From Amyelois transitella (Eukaryota > Arthropoda > Insecta > Lepidoptera > Pyralidae), in contig NC_083526.1 in assembly GCF_032362555.1 (NCBI RefSeq), positions 1,756,001 through 1,820,000 on the forward strand: a DNA stretch of 64,000 nt, written 5' to 3'. Below are positions 1 to 10,100 of the stretch, in pieces. The notes beneath the pieces are model-generated. The model worked only from the letters and a program-made list of their open reading frames with translations, did no database searches and was not told the DNA's origin. The stretch's first letter is position 1, and the number at the start of each line of letters is the position of its first letter. Made by a program: the position numbers and the translations under genes.

Positions 1-130
1 TATCGAAAAATGGGTAGTTTCGATTCGCCTATACCGCTTTCCGAAATCGAGTCGGTTCTAGCTTGGGTAGACTCGTTCAAGTTGTCCAGGTCCAATAAGA
101 AGATAAACAGGGACTTTTCAGATGCTGGTT
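1..130 (+). pseudogene. Duplicate of SPEF1 exon 1 with its start codon and splice donor
   Basis: The first 130 bases match 935-1064 base for base. They include the last bases of the 5' UTR, the ATG at 10-12, all of coding exon 1 and the GT donor at 128. Identity stops 3 bp after the donor, where a piggyBac-derived fragment begins. The left edge is cut by the window, so the duplication may extend upstream with a promoter. It could be a recent tandem duplication, an alternative first exon that splices to exon 2 at 2004, or an assembly artefact. The open frame is intact, so 'pseudogene' only means it is redundant here. Confidence 0.75.
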
Positions 131-711
131 GATGATGAAAATTTACATCATTATGCATTGTTACATATATAGCTCAGTACTAAATAAGCCAAAAGATATT
201 GTTTATTTATTCTCCTTTATTCTAAATGATAATTTTAAAACAATTATTATTTTTATTTAAGCACAAATTAACTCCACATTGATTACACGAAATTGTGGAA
301 TAGCCTTTACATTTGGGAAATTTACACCGAAGTGACCTTTCTTTTTTTTATTGTAATTCTTCTTCTAGTAGACTGGTACTAGGGTTTTGTTGTACGCAAT
401 AGTCATTTATAAAGTTGCCAGCAACAACAAATTTAAACTTTACAGTTTTTGAGTACCTTTTTTTCTTCACTAAATGTTATGATTGAAATTTCCATCATCA
501 TGCAAAGCACCCTGCATTCAAGGTTAAACTTGCAGAATATATTATGAAACATTATTAGCTTAAATGTTTTATAGGAAATACGTCCATAAAGTGGCTAAGA
601 TAGAAACATTGAATGCATTGTTAGGGTGCAAACAGTGTGTGTGCGAACGAGACGAATGTAATACTTTTTACTCTTTAAATATGTTCTCATGTAAGTGATT
701 TTTTGTATTTT
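131..711 (-). mobile_element. piggyBac-derived fragment, copy 1
   Basis: This 581-bp block recurs apparently without a mismatch at 5251-5831. On the minus strand, around 345-235, it reads as a cysteine-rich stretch (RCKFPKCKGYSTISCNQC and on), the pattern of the C-terminal zinc-binding domain of piggyBac transposases. A run of eight A upstream puts this out of frame with the preceding acidic stretch, which ends in a stop, so it encodes no working protein. No TTAA or terminal inverted repeat is visible at its edges. It may have spread as part of a larger duplication and not by itself. Confidence 0.6.
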
Positions 712-943
712 GTACATTCCTCTCTGAAACATTATTAGGAAATGTTAAGTTTAAATTTGTGCCATGTGCGCTCACAAAGGTTGCATATAATTAATTAGCA
801 TTTAAAAAAAAATAATCATCAACGTCACAATTAAAATTCCAAAATGACACTAGTGCACAACACGCAAAATTCGTTTTGTCAAACAAAATCACACTGAATA
901 AGTATAAAAATAAAATAAGTGTTATTGTTAATTGTATCGAAAA
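712..943 (+). promoter_or_regulatory. Probable SPEF1 proximal promoter and 5' UTR
   Basis: This AT-rich stretch between the piggyBac fragment and the SPEF1 ATG matches no other repeat in the window. It should hold the start of transcription, but I see no clear TATA box or initiator. The assignment rests only on position. Confidence 0.3.
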
Positions 944-3850
944 ATGGGTAGTTTCGATTCGCCTATACCGCTTTCCGAAATCGAGTCGGTTCTAGCTTGG
1001 GTAGACTCGTTCAAGTTGTCCAGGTCCAATAAGAAGATAAACAGGGACTTTTCAGATGCTGGTTCGTATTATTTATTTGCTCAACCCTTTGACTGCCTTG
1101 GACATTTTAAGGCGACACCATATTGGTAATAAGGTGTCCAAATTAATAACACTTAAAGAAAAAGCGTTTGGGAAACGGTTACCTAAGCTAGCATTGAAGT
1201 AGCTCGTATTTATTTATTTACTATAGTCACGTCTATATCCCTTGCGGGGTAGACAGATTACTAGGAGATAAGAAAAAAAATCTACTTATAGGAATAAGTG
1301 TTTTGTAAAATGAACTTTTGACTAATCTGTATTTTATGAATTTATAAACTAGTAGATTACTAGTAACTAGATAGTGGGTACTATCTAGATACTAGCAGGT
1401 AAGCTACATTATCTAGGCATCAGAATCCCATCAGCAGTAATGTTACCTTTTGTTCAAACGACAGGTTTGTAATATAGCTGATCAGAGCAAAAAATTCAAT
1501 GCACAAATCACTGTTAACTTCTTTCGCTTCATCCACATTCGTAACTGTTCACGCAAGCTCATCGTATAAGTACATATAATAAAACAATAAAAATATTTTG
1601 TCTTTACATTTAGTATTTTTGACTGAGAGGGCTTAGAAAGTGACAGACAGACAGACAAAAAAATCAAAACAAAAATTTTTGCTTTTTCATTCTAAGAGTC
1701 CCTAGAATGAAAAAGCAAAAATTTTTGTTTTGATTTTTTTGTCTGTCTGTCTGTATGTATGATGACGCTTACCTCCGAAAGTACTGAATCGATTTACTTA
1801 AAACTTTCACCGAGTTCGGTCGATCAAAATCGGTTCTCAAAAAAAAAAGTTATCGTCATTTGAATGAACTCAAGGTACCTATGAGTTTGCCTGCAAATAA
1901 GTTTACGCGGAAAAATTCGAAATTTACGCGGACAAAGTCGCGGGCAACAGCTAGTGTTGATCTAAAATTTGGTTGTTTAATTTTATGTTTGGATTATCCA
2001 CAGTTCTCCTGGCCGAAATCTTAAGCCACCATTATCCAAAACTGGTCGAGATGCACAACTATCCTCCGAGGAACAGCCACGCATTGAAACTGAACAACTG
2101 GATGACCCTGAACAGGAAGGTGCTGAGGAAACTCAAGTTGAACCTCTGCTGTGGCACCATGGAGCAGTTGGCTAACTGTACTCCTGGTGTCATTGAACGG
2201 GTTTTGGTCATGGGTAAGTATATCCTAGTTAAAGCGACTAAGTTTGGATAATTGTGAAGTTGACGTTGTTGAAGAAAATGCTGCAGTGCAGTTTGTTACC
2301 GCTTCTTCTGCACTGACGCCTTGGAAGCGGCAGTAAACTTAGTTTTAAGTAATTTATTTGACGATATTTTTATATCAAGACCCAGGACAATCAGAGAAAG
2401 TTTGTTTCTCATCATGCCCTGGCCAAGATTCGAATAAAGAATTCTTAAGATTGTTCTTGTGTGTTTAAATAGTTCGTGACAAGATTCATCGTGACGAAGA
2501 GCTGAACAAGAGTGCTAAGGATTCGGAACAGAACATGTCCAGCGGCGGAAGTTATTACGAGGCCTGTGGAGATGATGGTAACGCATTTTTGTTACCTATT
2601 AACTTTGTTGGAGAGCAAATGAATGAATGAGGGAAAGATGAGAAAATGTGAGTATACTCAGAAATAGCGTTCTGGAGAGGTGATGGTTCAAATGACGATA
2701 TAAATATTTTAACAGAGTGTAACCGATTAGGACGAGATATTTGATTATTTATGAGAAAAGTGAATTAAATATTACTTGACATTAGAATAACTTAGAATCA
2801 TCAAAAATTAATATCAATGAATTTAAATTCGCCCACTATATTTTACGGAATTGCTAATAAAGATATCGCATCTTCATCAGAACATATCCTAGTGGTGCCG
2901 GTGAAAACTCGCGTTAACGGAGTGCTGGAGACGGTGCAACAGAAAGTGGTCAACTTTGAGTCGTATCAGGCGCTTAAAGAAGAGCTCAAAGATGCAAAGG
3001 ACGCGACTGAACTTCTCAAACAAAAGGTACTAATCCATACTATTACAAATTTAAAGGGCTATCTGAAAACTATATCTATTTTTGTTTTTAATTGGAATGA
3101 AAAACCTTTTAGACCTGTATTCGAATAATTTATAACTGATGAAGTCTCAGTTGTTATTCAAGACTTTCTGTTGATATTCTATAAATTTCAAATCGGAGAT
3201 TTTAAATGATAAATTTTTAATGTTTTTAGCTTATAAAGACTATCACCATTCCTATTTCACAGGTGGAACATCTGGATAATTTATTGAAACTTAAAGACGA
3301 AAGAATAGATGAGCTTCAAAATCAGCTGGAGAGGAAACAGGCAAGACGCAAAGAGGCCGAGGCTCTTCAAAACAGCCTTGCAGTCCCTTTCGAAACAGTA
3401 CCACCCCCAATCATCACTGAAGTTGTGCCAAATAAAACAGTTCTGAAAGCCCTACCAATAACAGAAGTATTACCAGTAAAATCGGTTTCAAATAAAAACG
3501 TTGATACGATGATTGATCTCGAACCTAAATCTACGGAGACCAAAGTGATTGTTGAGCCTAAACCTACTTTCGAATACAAACTATCATTTGACTCTAGAGT
3601 GCCAAGAGATGAATCCAAAATTCCTATTTTAAGAGCTGTTCTATCAAAACCTAGCATTACTGAGGTGTCGCCAGATGAAGTTAAAGATAATTTAGAAAGG
3701 ATTAAATCTGATGTTTTTAAGGAAATAGAGCTAGTTGGAAAGAGTGATAGTTGCCCTGATCTAGAAGAGTTTAAAGACAGCGAAGAAGCTGTTGTTACAA
3801 TAGAAGATACTATAAATAATGAGATTCAGCAAATCGGTATAGATGATTAA
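944..3850 (+). CDS. SPEF1: SPEF1/CLAMP-like microtubule-associated protein (5 exons, 388 aa)
   Basis: Coding exons: 944-1061, 2004-2213, 2473-2577, 2881-3026, 3263-3850. Every junction is GT-AG and the phases agree (1,1,1,0). Residues 1-112 form the CH-like domain of the SPEF1 family: LAWVDSFKLSRSNKK, then RDFSDAVLLAEILSHHYPK across exons 1-2, then VEMHNYPPRNS, LNNWMTLNRKVLRKL and CTPGVIERVL. Family members bind and bundle microtubules in cilia, flagella and epithelial arrays. Residues about 155-228 are heptad-rich and predicted coiled coil, the family's dimerisation region. The last 160 residues (exon 5) are acidic, P/V/T-rich and low in complexity, longer than I expect for the roughly 230-aa vertebrate protein. 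The ATG at 944 is used because the CH domain starts just after it. Introns hold a hairpin, a Helitron 3' end and SINE pieces. Family certain by motif; exact ends inferred. Confidence 0.9.
1222..1262 (-). repeat. SINE-B 3'-end fragment
   Basis: It has the minus-strand 3' portion of SINE-B (GTCTATATCCCTTGCGGGGT) and nothing else of the element. It lies in SPEF1 intron 1. Confidence 0.7.
1510..1555 (-). repeat. RTE-like LINE 3' fragment
   Basis: Short minus-strand match to the C-terminal coding part of the LINE at 8089-9794, the region around 'VMNVDEAKEV'. The rest of the element is absent. Confidence 0.5.
1643..1754. repeat. Perfect 52-bp inverted repeat with 8-nt loop
   Basis: Arms 1643-1694 and 1703-1754 are exact reverse complements, separated by AGAGTCCC. 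The arms run from (CAGA)n through A/T tracts to TTTTTCATTCTA. It lies in SPEF1 intron 1, just upstream of a Helitron-like 3' end, so its transcript would fold into a long uninterrupted stem. Confidence 0.95.
1755..1954 (+). mobile_element. Helitron-like 3' segment
   Basis: It ends at 1951-1954 with CTAG preceded by a GC-rich potential hairpin (GCGGACAAAGTCGCGGGC), the usual 3' terminus of lepidopteran non-autonomous Helitrons. The 5' TC end was not located and may lie upstream of the hairpin. Confidence 0.5.
2254..2362 (+). repeat. Interspersed repeat C, copy 1
   Basis: It shares a long block (AAAATGCTGCAGTGCAGTTT and flanks) with 19487-19690 and, inverted, 40650-40720. The 19.5-kb copy ends in AATAAAGAATAAAAATTTTG, suggesting the polyadenylated tail of a retroelement of unknown class. 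Confidence 0.7.
2366..2440 (-). repeat. SINE-A (tRNA-derived) fragment
   Basis: Middle part of SINE-A on the minus strand: GACCCAGGACAATCAGAGAA, then CATCATGCCCTGGCC and a decayed B box. Both ends are missing. Confidence 0.7.
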
Positions 3851-4122
3851 TAAATGTTGTGTATTAACTTACAAAACTTAAGATATTAGTCGGTCTTCAC
3901 ATTTTGAGTTTGGATATTATGCTAATTGAATTCATCAAGTAAAGCGTAGATCGTGTTTTCTAGAATCTCAAAGTTTAGTGTTAGAATGTGTTGTGTCATC
4001 AATGTGATCAATTTTAGATTAATTATAAAATTTTCTAGTCGTTAATATTATAATTTAGGATTAAAAGTCGCAATAATATTCAATATTTTTAATAGGTTTT
4101 AGTTTGTTACGTTTGATTTAAA

Positions 4123-4128
4123 AATAAA
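4123..4128 (+). terminator. SPEF1 polyadenylation signal AATAAA
   Basis: Canonical hexamer 273 bp after the SPEF1 stop, the first on this strand. It is 29 bp from the stop codon of the convergent minus-strand gene. Confidence 0.65.
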
Positions 4129-4156
4129 GTTTACAAAAAGTTGAAACTCGTTGTTT

Positions 4157-7100
4157 TTAACTTGTGTTTGCCTGGAAAAGGTCGCACAAACTGGGATGTT
4201 TCTTCAAAATCCTGTAAATCTCGGTCATCCTCTTCTTATCAAAATCGTCTTGAGTAGCGGGCCTGAAAATAAAAATTATAAAGCATCCAAAGTTCGTCAA
4301 TAAGTTTTGACTAGTCTTACAATTCCACTTGGGTGGACGGTAACTTGCTTGATAAAAAAAATCGTCAAATCATTATAATATTTCAATAGAAATGGTATTT
4401 TGTTAAACGTAGTCTTTATTTTTTTCATTATTGTCTTAAACTAATAACGCAATCTTCACGAAGACCAGCCGCTAACAAGTCATCAGAGAGTTAAATGGAC
4501 AATGCACTCTTGGTTATTTAAAACTGAATACGATTCTTTACCTATATAAACTACCAATTATTAGATATATACTCACAGTTTCACGTCACTGTCTTGTCCG
4601 ATGACTTGGAATCTGTTGAATTCTACCTCATCATCGAAGAAACATTTTTCTTGTATGTCATCTAGAGCCTTCTTGATCGGGAGGAGATCTTCAACTAAAA
4701 CAGTCAGTGATTAATAAACAGTCACAGACTGAATTTCCGAAAAGTATGTTATTTATAATCGTCAACTTCAAGATATCTGGCTGCTATATATAATAGAGGA
4801 GTGTCGTAGAAGTCTTCTTCGTCCTGTAAAGACCGCACGACTTCGAAAATTTTTCTTCAAAACATCAACAATTCAAGAGCAAAATTTAATTCACATTTTA
4901 TATCAGATTGTTTGAAGTTTAAGCTATTTGAAGCCGTTTGCGTTCTTAAAGAGTCAGAGATCCACTTACAACCACGATCCGGGAGCAAGCCACACCCGGT
5001 AAGCCAGGAAAATATACAAAACGAAACATAGAAACCCAACCCAGCTTGGATCATAGTATCATTCATAGTAAAGTAGTTTTTATAACAAACTACCGTCTGA
5101 CGTAAAAAATGTAAACCCATTTAACCCTTCATTGCATGATTTTTCCTATTTTTTAAAATAAATCAGGTTGATGTAATTAATGCCCTAGATTAAAGGAAAA
5201 ATATTTAAAAAAATCCTAGTATAAATAAGAATTTGAATTAATTAAAAAACAGTGATGAAAATTTACATCATTATGCATTGTTACATATATAGCTCAGTAC
5301 TAAATAAGCCAAAAGATATTGTTTATTTATTCTCCTTTATTCTAAATGATAATTTTAAAACAATTATTATTTTTATTTAAGCACAAATTAACTCCACATT
5401 GATTACACGAAATTGTGGAATAGCCTTTACATTTGGGAAATTTACACCGAAGTGACCTTTCTTTTTTTTATTGTAATTCTTCTTCTAGTAGACTGGTACT
5501 AGGGTTTTGTTGTACGCAATAGTCATTTATAAAGTTGCCAGCAACAACAAATTTAAACTTTACAGTTTTTGAGTACCTTTTTTTCTTCACTAAATGTTAT
5601 GATTGAAATTTCCATCATCATGCAAAGCACCCTGCATTCAAGGTTAAACTTGCAGAATATATTATGAAACATTATTAGCTTAAATGTTTTATAGGAAATA
5701 CGTCCATAAAGTGGCTAAGATAGAAACATTGAATGCATTGTTAGGGTGCAAACAGTGTGTGTGCGAACGAGACGAATGTAATACTTTTTACTCTTTAAAT
5801 ATGTTCTCATGTAAGTGATTTTTTGTATTTTTTGAGAATTAATATCTTTAAACCTAACCTAAAGTGATATAAAGGTCCTATTAAAAATTACGAGGCGACA
5901 CACGGCATAGGATGCTCTATGATTATGAAAGAGAGATTTTTTTTAAAATAAATATAAATATATATGGGACAAATTACACAGATTGAGTTAGCCTCGAAGT
6001 TAAGTTTGCGACTTGTGTTACGAGATACTAACTCAACGATACTATATTTTTTAATAAATACTTATATAGATAAACATCCAAGACCCAAGCCAATCGGAAA
6101 AAGTTCTTTTCTCATCATGCCCTGACCGGGATTCCAACCCGGGACCTCCGATGTCACAGACAAGCGTACTACCGCTGCGCCACAGAGGCCGTCAAAGAGA
6201 ATAACTTACTCCTAAAGACAACTCCTCCAGAACTGATCGAGTTCGAAGCAGCAGGCAGCTCACAAGTGCAAGGCGGCAGGTACAACTGTCTCTCTGAAGT
6301 CTGGACGCCCACACCCTCAATCTCTGGTGCCCATTCGTCACGGTCCTCGTCTACCAAGAAGGCGGCCTGACTCTTGTGCTTCTTCTTCTTCAGCTCCAGT
6401 CGCGCTTGGAGTATTGCGATTTGCTCTGTGAGTGTAGTAAGTAAGTATAGTCCTTGTGTACATACATACATATGGTCACGTCTATATCCCTTGCGGGGTA
6501 GACAGAGCCAACAGTCTTGAAAAGACTGAATGGCCACGTTCAGCTATTTGGCTTAATGATAGAACTGAGATTCAAATAGTGACAGGTTGCTAGGTCCTAT
6601 TCTTTTTTGTAATGGTGCCGGGAACCACACGGCACCTATATATAGTCCTTGTGTGCCATTTTAAAATGATTAAACAAAAGTTTTCCGGCTCATCCGTGCT
6701 TCGGAAGGCCTTGGTAACGGCTGTCGTAGTAGGATAACAGTCTGAAAACCATGTTAGATGCTTTTAGTATGATTAATGAATGTGGAATGGCGTATTAGAC
6801 CACTAAGTTATAATTACGCTAATAAGCTTGAAATTCTTGTAGGCATAATGGGTGGTTGGATGGGTTAGCAATTTTGTCAATATTTGAATCTCGCCTGTAC
6901 GCGATAAATAAATAAATATATACGGGACAAATTACACAGATTGAGTTAGCCTCGAAGTAAGTTCGAGACTTGTGTTACGAGATACTAACTCAACGATACT
7001 ATATTTTATAATAAATACTTATGTATATAGATAAACATCCAAGGCCCAGGATAATCAGAAAAAGTTCTTTTCTCATGGCCCTGGTCGGGATTCGAACCCG

Positions 7101-10100
7101 GGACCTGCGATGTCACAGACAAACGTACTACCGCTGCGCCACAGAGGCCGTCAAACCGGCAGCGATCTCTCAGTCTTTGCGAAACTGTCGGCTCTGTATA
7201 TACCATGGGGGAAACGTGATATTATGTAAGTAAGTATTAAAAAGTGCCGTGTGGTTCCCGGCACCAATACAAAAAGAATAGGACCACTCCATTTCTTTCC
7301 CATGTATGTCGTAAAAGGAGACTAAGGGATAGGCTTACAAACTTGGAATTATTTTTTAGGCGATGGGCTAGCAACCTGTCACTATTTGAATCTCAATTCT
7401 ATGATTAAGCCAAATAGCTGAACGTGGTCATTCAGTCTTTTCAAGACTGTCGACTCTGTCTACCCCGAACGGGACATAGACGTGACCATATGTATGTATG
7501 TATGTAAGTATTAAAATAACGGAGAAGTAGACCTGGTGAGCAAGTCTCGTAATCTTCAAAGGTCTGCTCGAAATGTAAGAAGGGACTGGCGCGCATGTAC
7601 GGAGGCAGGGAACGCATGAAAGAGTCCACTTGCATATGCTTGCATTTCTCCATTGGGCATACCTGTGTATAATAATAACGATTAAATAAATAAATAAAAT
7701 ATACGGGACAAATTACACTGATTGAGTTAGCCTCGAAGTAAGTTCGAGACTTGTGTTAAAAGGTACTAACTCAACGATACTATATTTTATAATAAACTAG
7801 CGACCCGCCCCGGCTTCGCACGGATGCAAAATTATAAATGTTATTATACATAAAAACTAGTGTCCGACCGAAGGTCTATTTTTGGCCGAAGCCGAAGCCG
7901 AAGCCGATTAATCGGCTATCGCCACAACCTTCGGCCGAAGCCGAAGCCGAAGCCGAAGGTTTATATTCTCTGAGCACTCAGTAATTAATTTTGTTCAATA
8001 TTGTCTACAAGCTACAATTAATATTAAAATTATTTCAAAACCTCAATATTGAAGGTTTATATATTGACTGTCTCATATAAAAGTTGATATATCATAGAGA
8101 TGGTTGGTTTAGAGATAAATAAAAGTTAACCAGAGAGCTGACTAGGATCAGATGCCAGGATGGTAGCGTTGTGAAAGGAGAAGAATGTGTGCTAAAGATA
8201 TGGAAGGACTATTTTGAGAGTTTATTTAAAAAAAATGAAAAAAATAAGAAAGAGTTCTGCTATAGCGAAGAAAAAGAGAATGAGATGGAAGGCGAAATTG
8301 AAATGTTCTAAATTGTGGAAGCACTTAAGAGTATGAAAGCGGGTAAGGCTGCTGGGTATGATAGAGTGTCGGTCGAGATACTAAAAGCAGGAAAAGGCGT
8401 CGTAGCTAGACAGTTGTACTGCCTTTTCAATTTGTGTTGGAGAAGCGGCCGAGTACCAAAAGATTGGTGTAAGGCGGTTATCGTGCCACTTTATAAAGGA
8501 AAAGGGTCACAACTGGACTGCAAAAATTATCGTGGTATAAGCCTGCTTAGCGTTGTCGGCAAATTGTATGCTAAGGTATTGATTAATAGAGTCAGGAATG
8601 AAACTGATGACAAAATATGGGATGCTCAAGCGGGATTTCGAAAGGGAATGGGATGTACTGATCAGGTCTTTTCTTTGCGGTGCATAGCCGAAAAGTTTTT
8701 GGTCAAGAGTCCTATGACAGAGTTGAGAGGATTGAATTGTGGTCAGCACTTTCTATGCATGGGGTGAGCAGTCTCTTAATACGAGCACTGAAATCCTTAT
8801 ATGAGGATTAGAGTGCTTGTGTCAGGATAAACGGAGCGCACACTGAGTGGTTTAAGATTGAGAAAGGCGTTAGGCAAGGATGTGTTGCGTCACCGTGGCT
8901 GTTCAACCTATTTATGGATATTTGTTTGACAGATTTGAAAGAGTCTGAAAGTGGATTAAGGATGAATGAGTTACTCGTCAAATGTTTGCTCAGCGGAGGA
9001 GTTACAGGAGATGGTAAACTGTATGCATGAAGCTTTAAAAGAGAAAGGATTGAAAGTGAACGTAAGTAAAACTAAAACACTGGTTTTTGAAATGGAGAAA
9101 GAAATGACAGCATGTAATATTTTGATTGGAGGAGAAAAAGTTGAGCAAGTGAAAGAGTTTGTTTATCTAGGATCAAAGTTTACATCATATGGCAAGTGTG
9201 ATAGTGATATTGAAAGGAGAGTGAACGCGGGGAACATGGTGAATGGAGCTTTGCATGCCTTTATGCGCAGTCAGAAACTATCCAAAAAGGCTCGACTGGC
9301 TGTGCACAGGGGCGTGTTGGTCCTGTATGGGAGTGAAAGTTGGGTATGGCAAAAGAAGCATGAACAGAATAAGTGCAGTGGAAATGAGAGCGTTAAGGAG
9401 TATGATGGGTGTGAAATTCAGTGACAGGATAAGGAACAGCGTGATAAGGGAATGTTGTGATGTGAAAGAAGATGTAGTTACAGGAATAGAAAAGGGTATG
9501 TTAAGATGGTTCGGTCATGTGGAGAGGATGAATGAAAGCAGGTTGACTAAGCCGATATACAAGGAGAGTGTGGAGGGAAAGGTCGGAGTGGGAAGACCTA
9601 GACGAACGTATCTTGATCAAATTAAGGACGTCCTGGTTAAGGGTCAGGTCAAAAGTACCCGAAACCGCCGAGCTTGTATCAAGAGAGTTATGAATGTGGA
9701 TGAAGCGAAGGAAGTATGCAGAGATCGTGGCAAGTGGAAAGAGGTAGTCTCTGCCTACCCCTCCGGGAAAGAGGCGTGATTTTATGTATGTATGTATAAA
9801 AGTTTGATTTTGTGATTTACCTACTGGTAAAAAATAATGATTTGATTTCTTAATTATGTAATTGAATTACAGTAATTCACAAATTACAATTAGACCAATC
9901 AGTCTTTGTTTTACTCGACTAGACCAAAACTAGACTAATAAATAAAATAAACAAACACTAACTTCTTACTAAATAATTAATTGTTGGAGTGTTTTGTTTG
10001 AATGTGATAAACACAAATTCAAAACAAAACACTCGTTTAAATACACGTACGGACTTGTTTTGATGCATGCAATCAGCAATGTGATATTTTGACAGTGACT

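Noticed and set aside
4857..5120. 87-codon minus-strand open frame
   Set aside because: Intronic in the minus-strand gene, no domain or splice fit, and exons 14 and 15 join without it.
8315..9779. Functional reverse transcriptase gene
   Set aside because: Catalytic blocks are deleted and at least three frameshifts break the frame.
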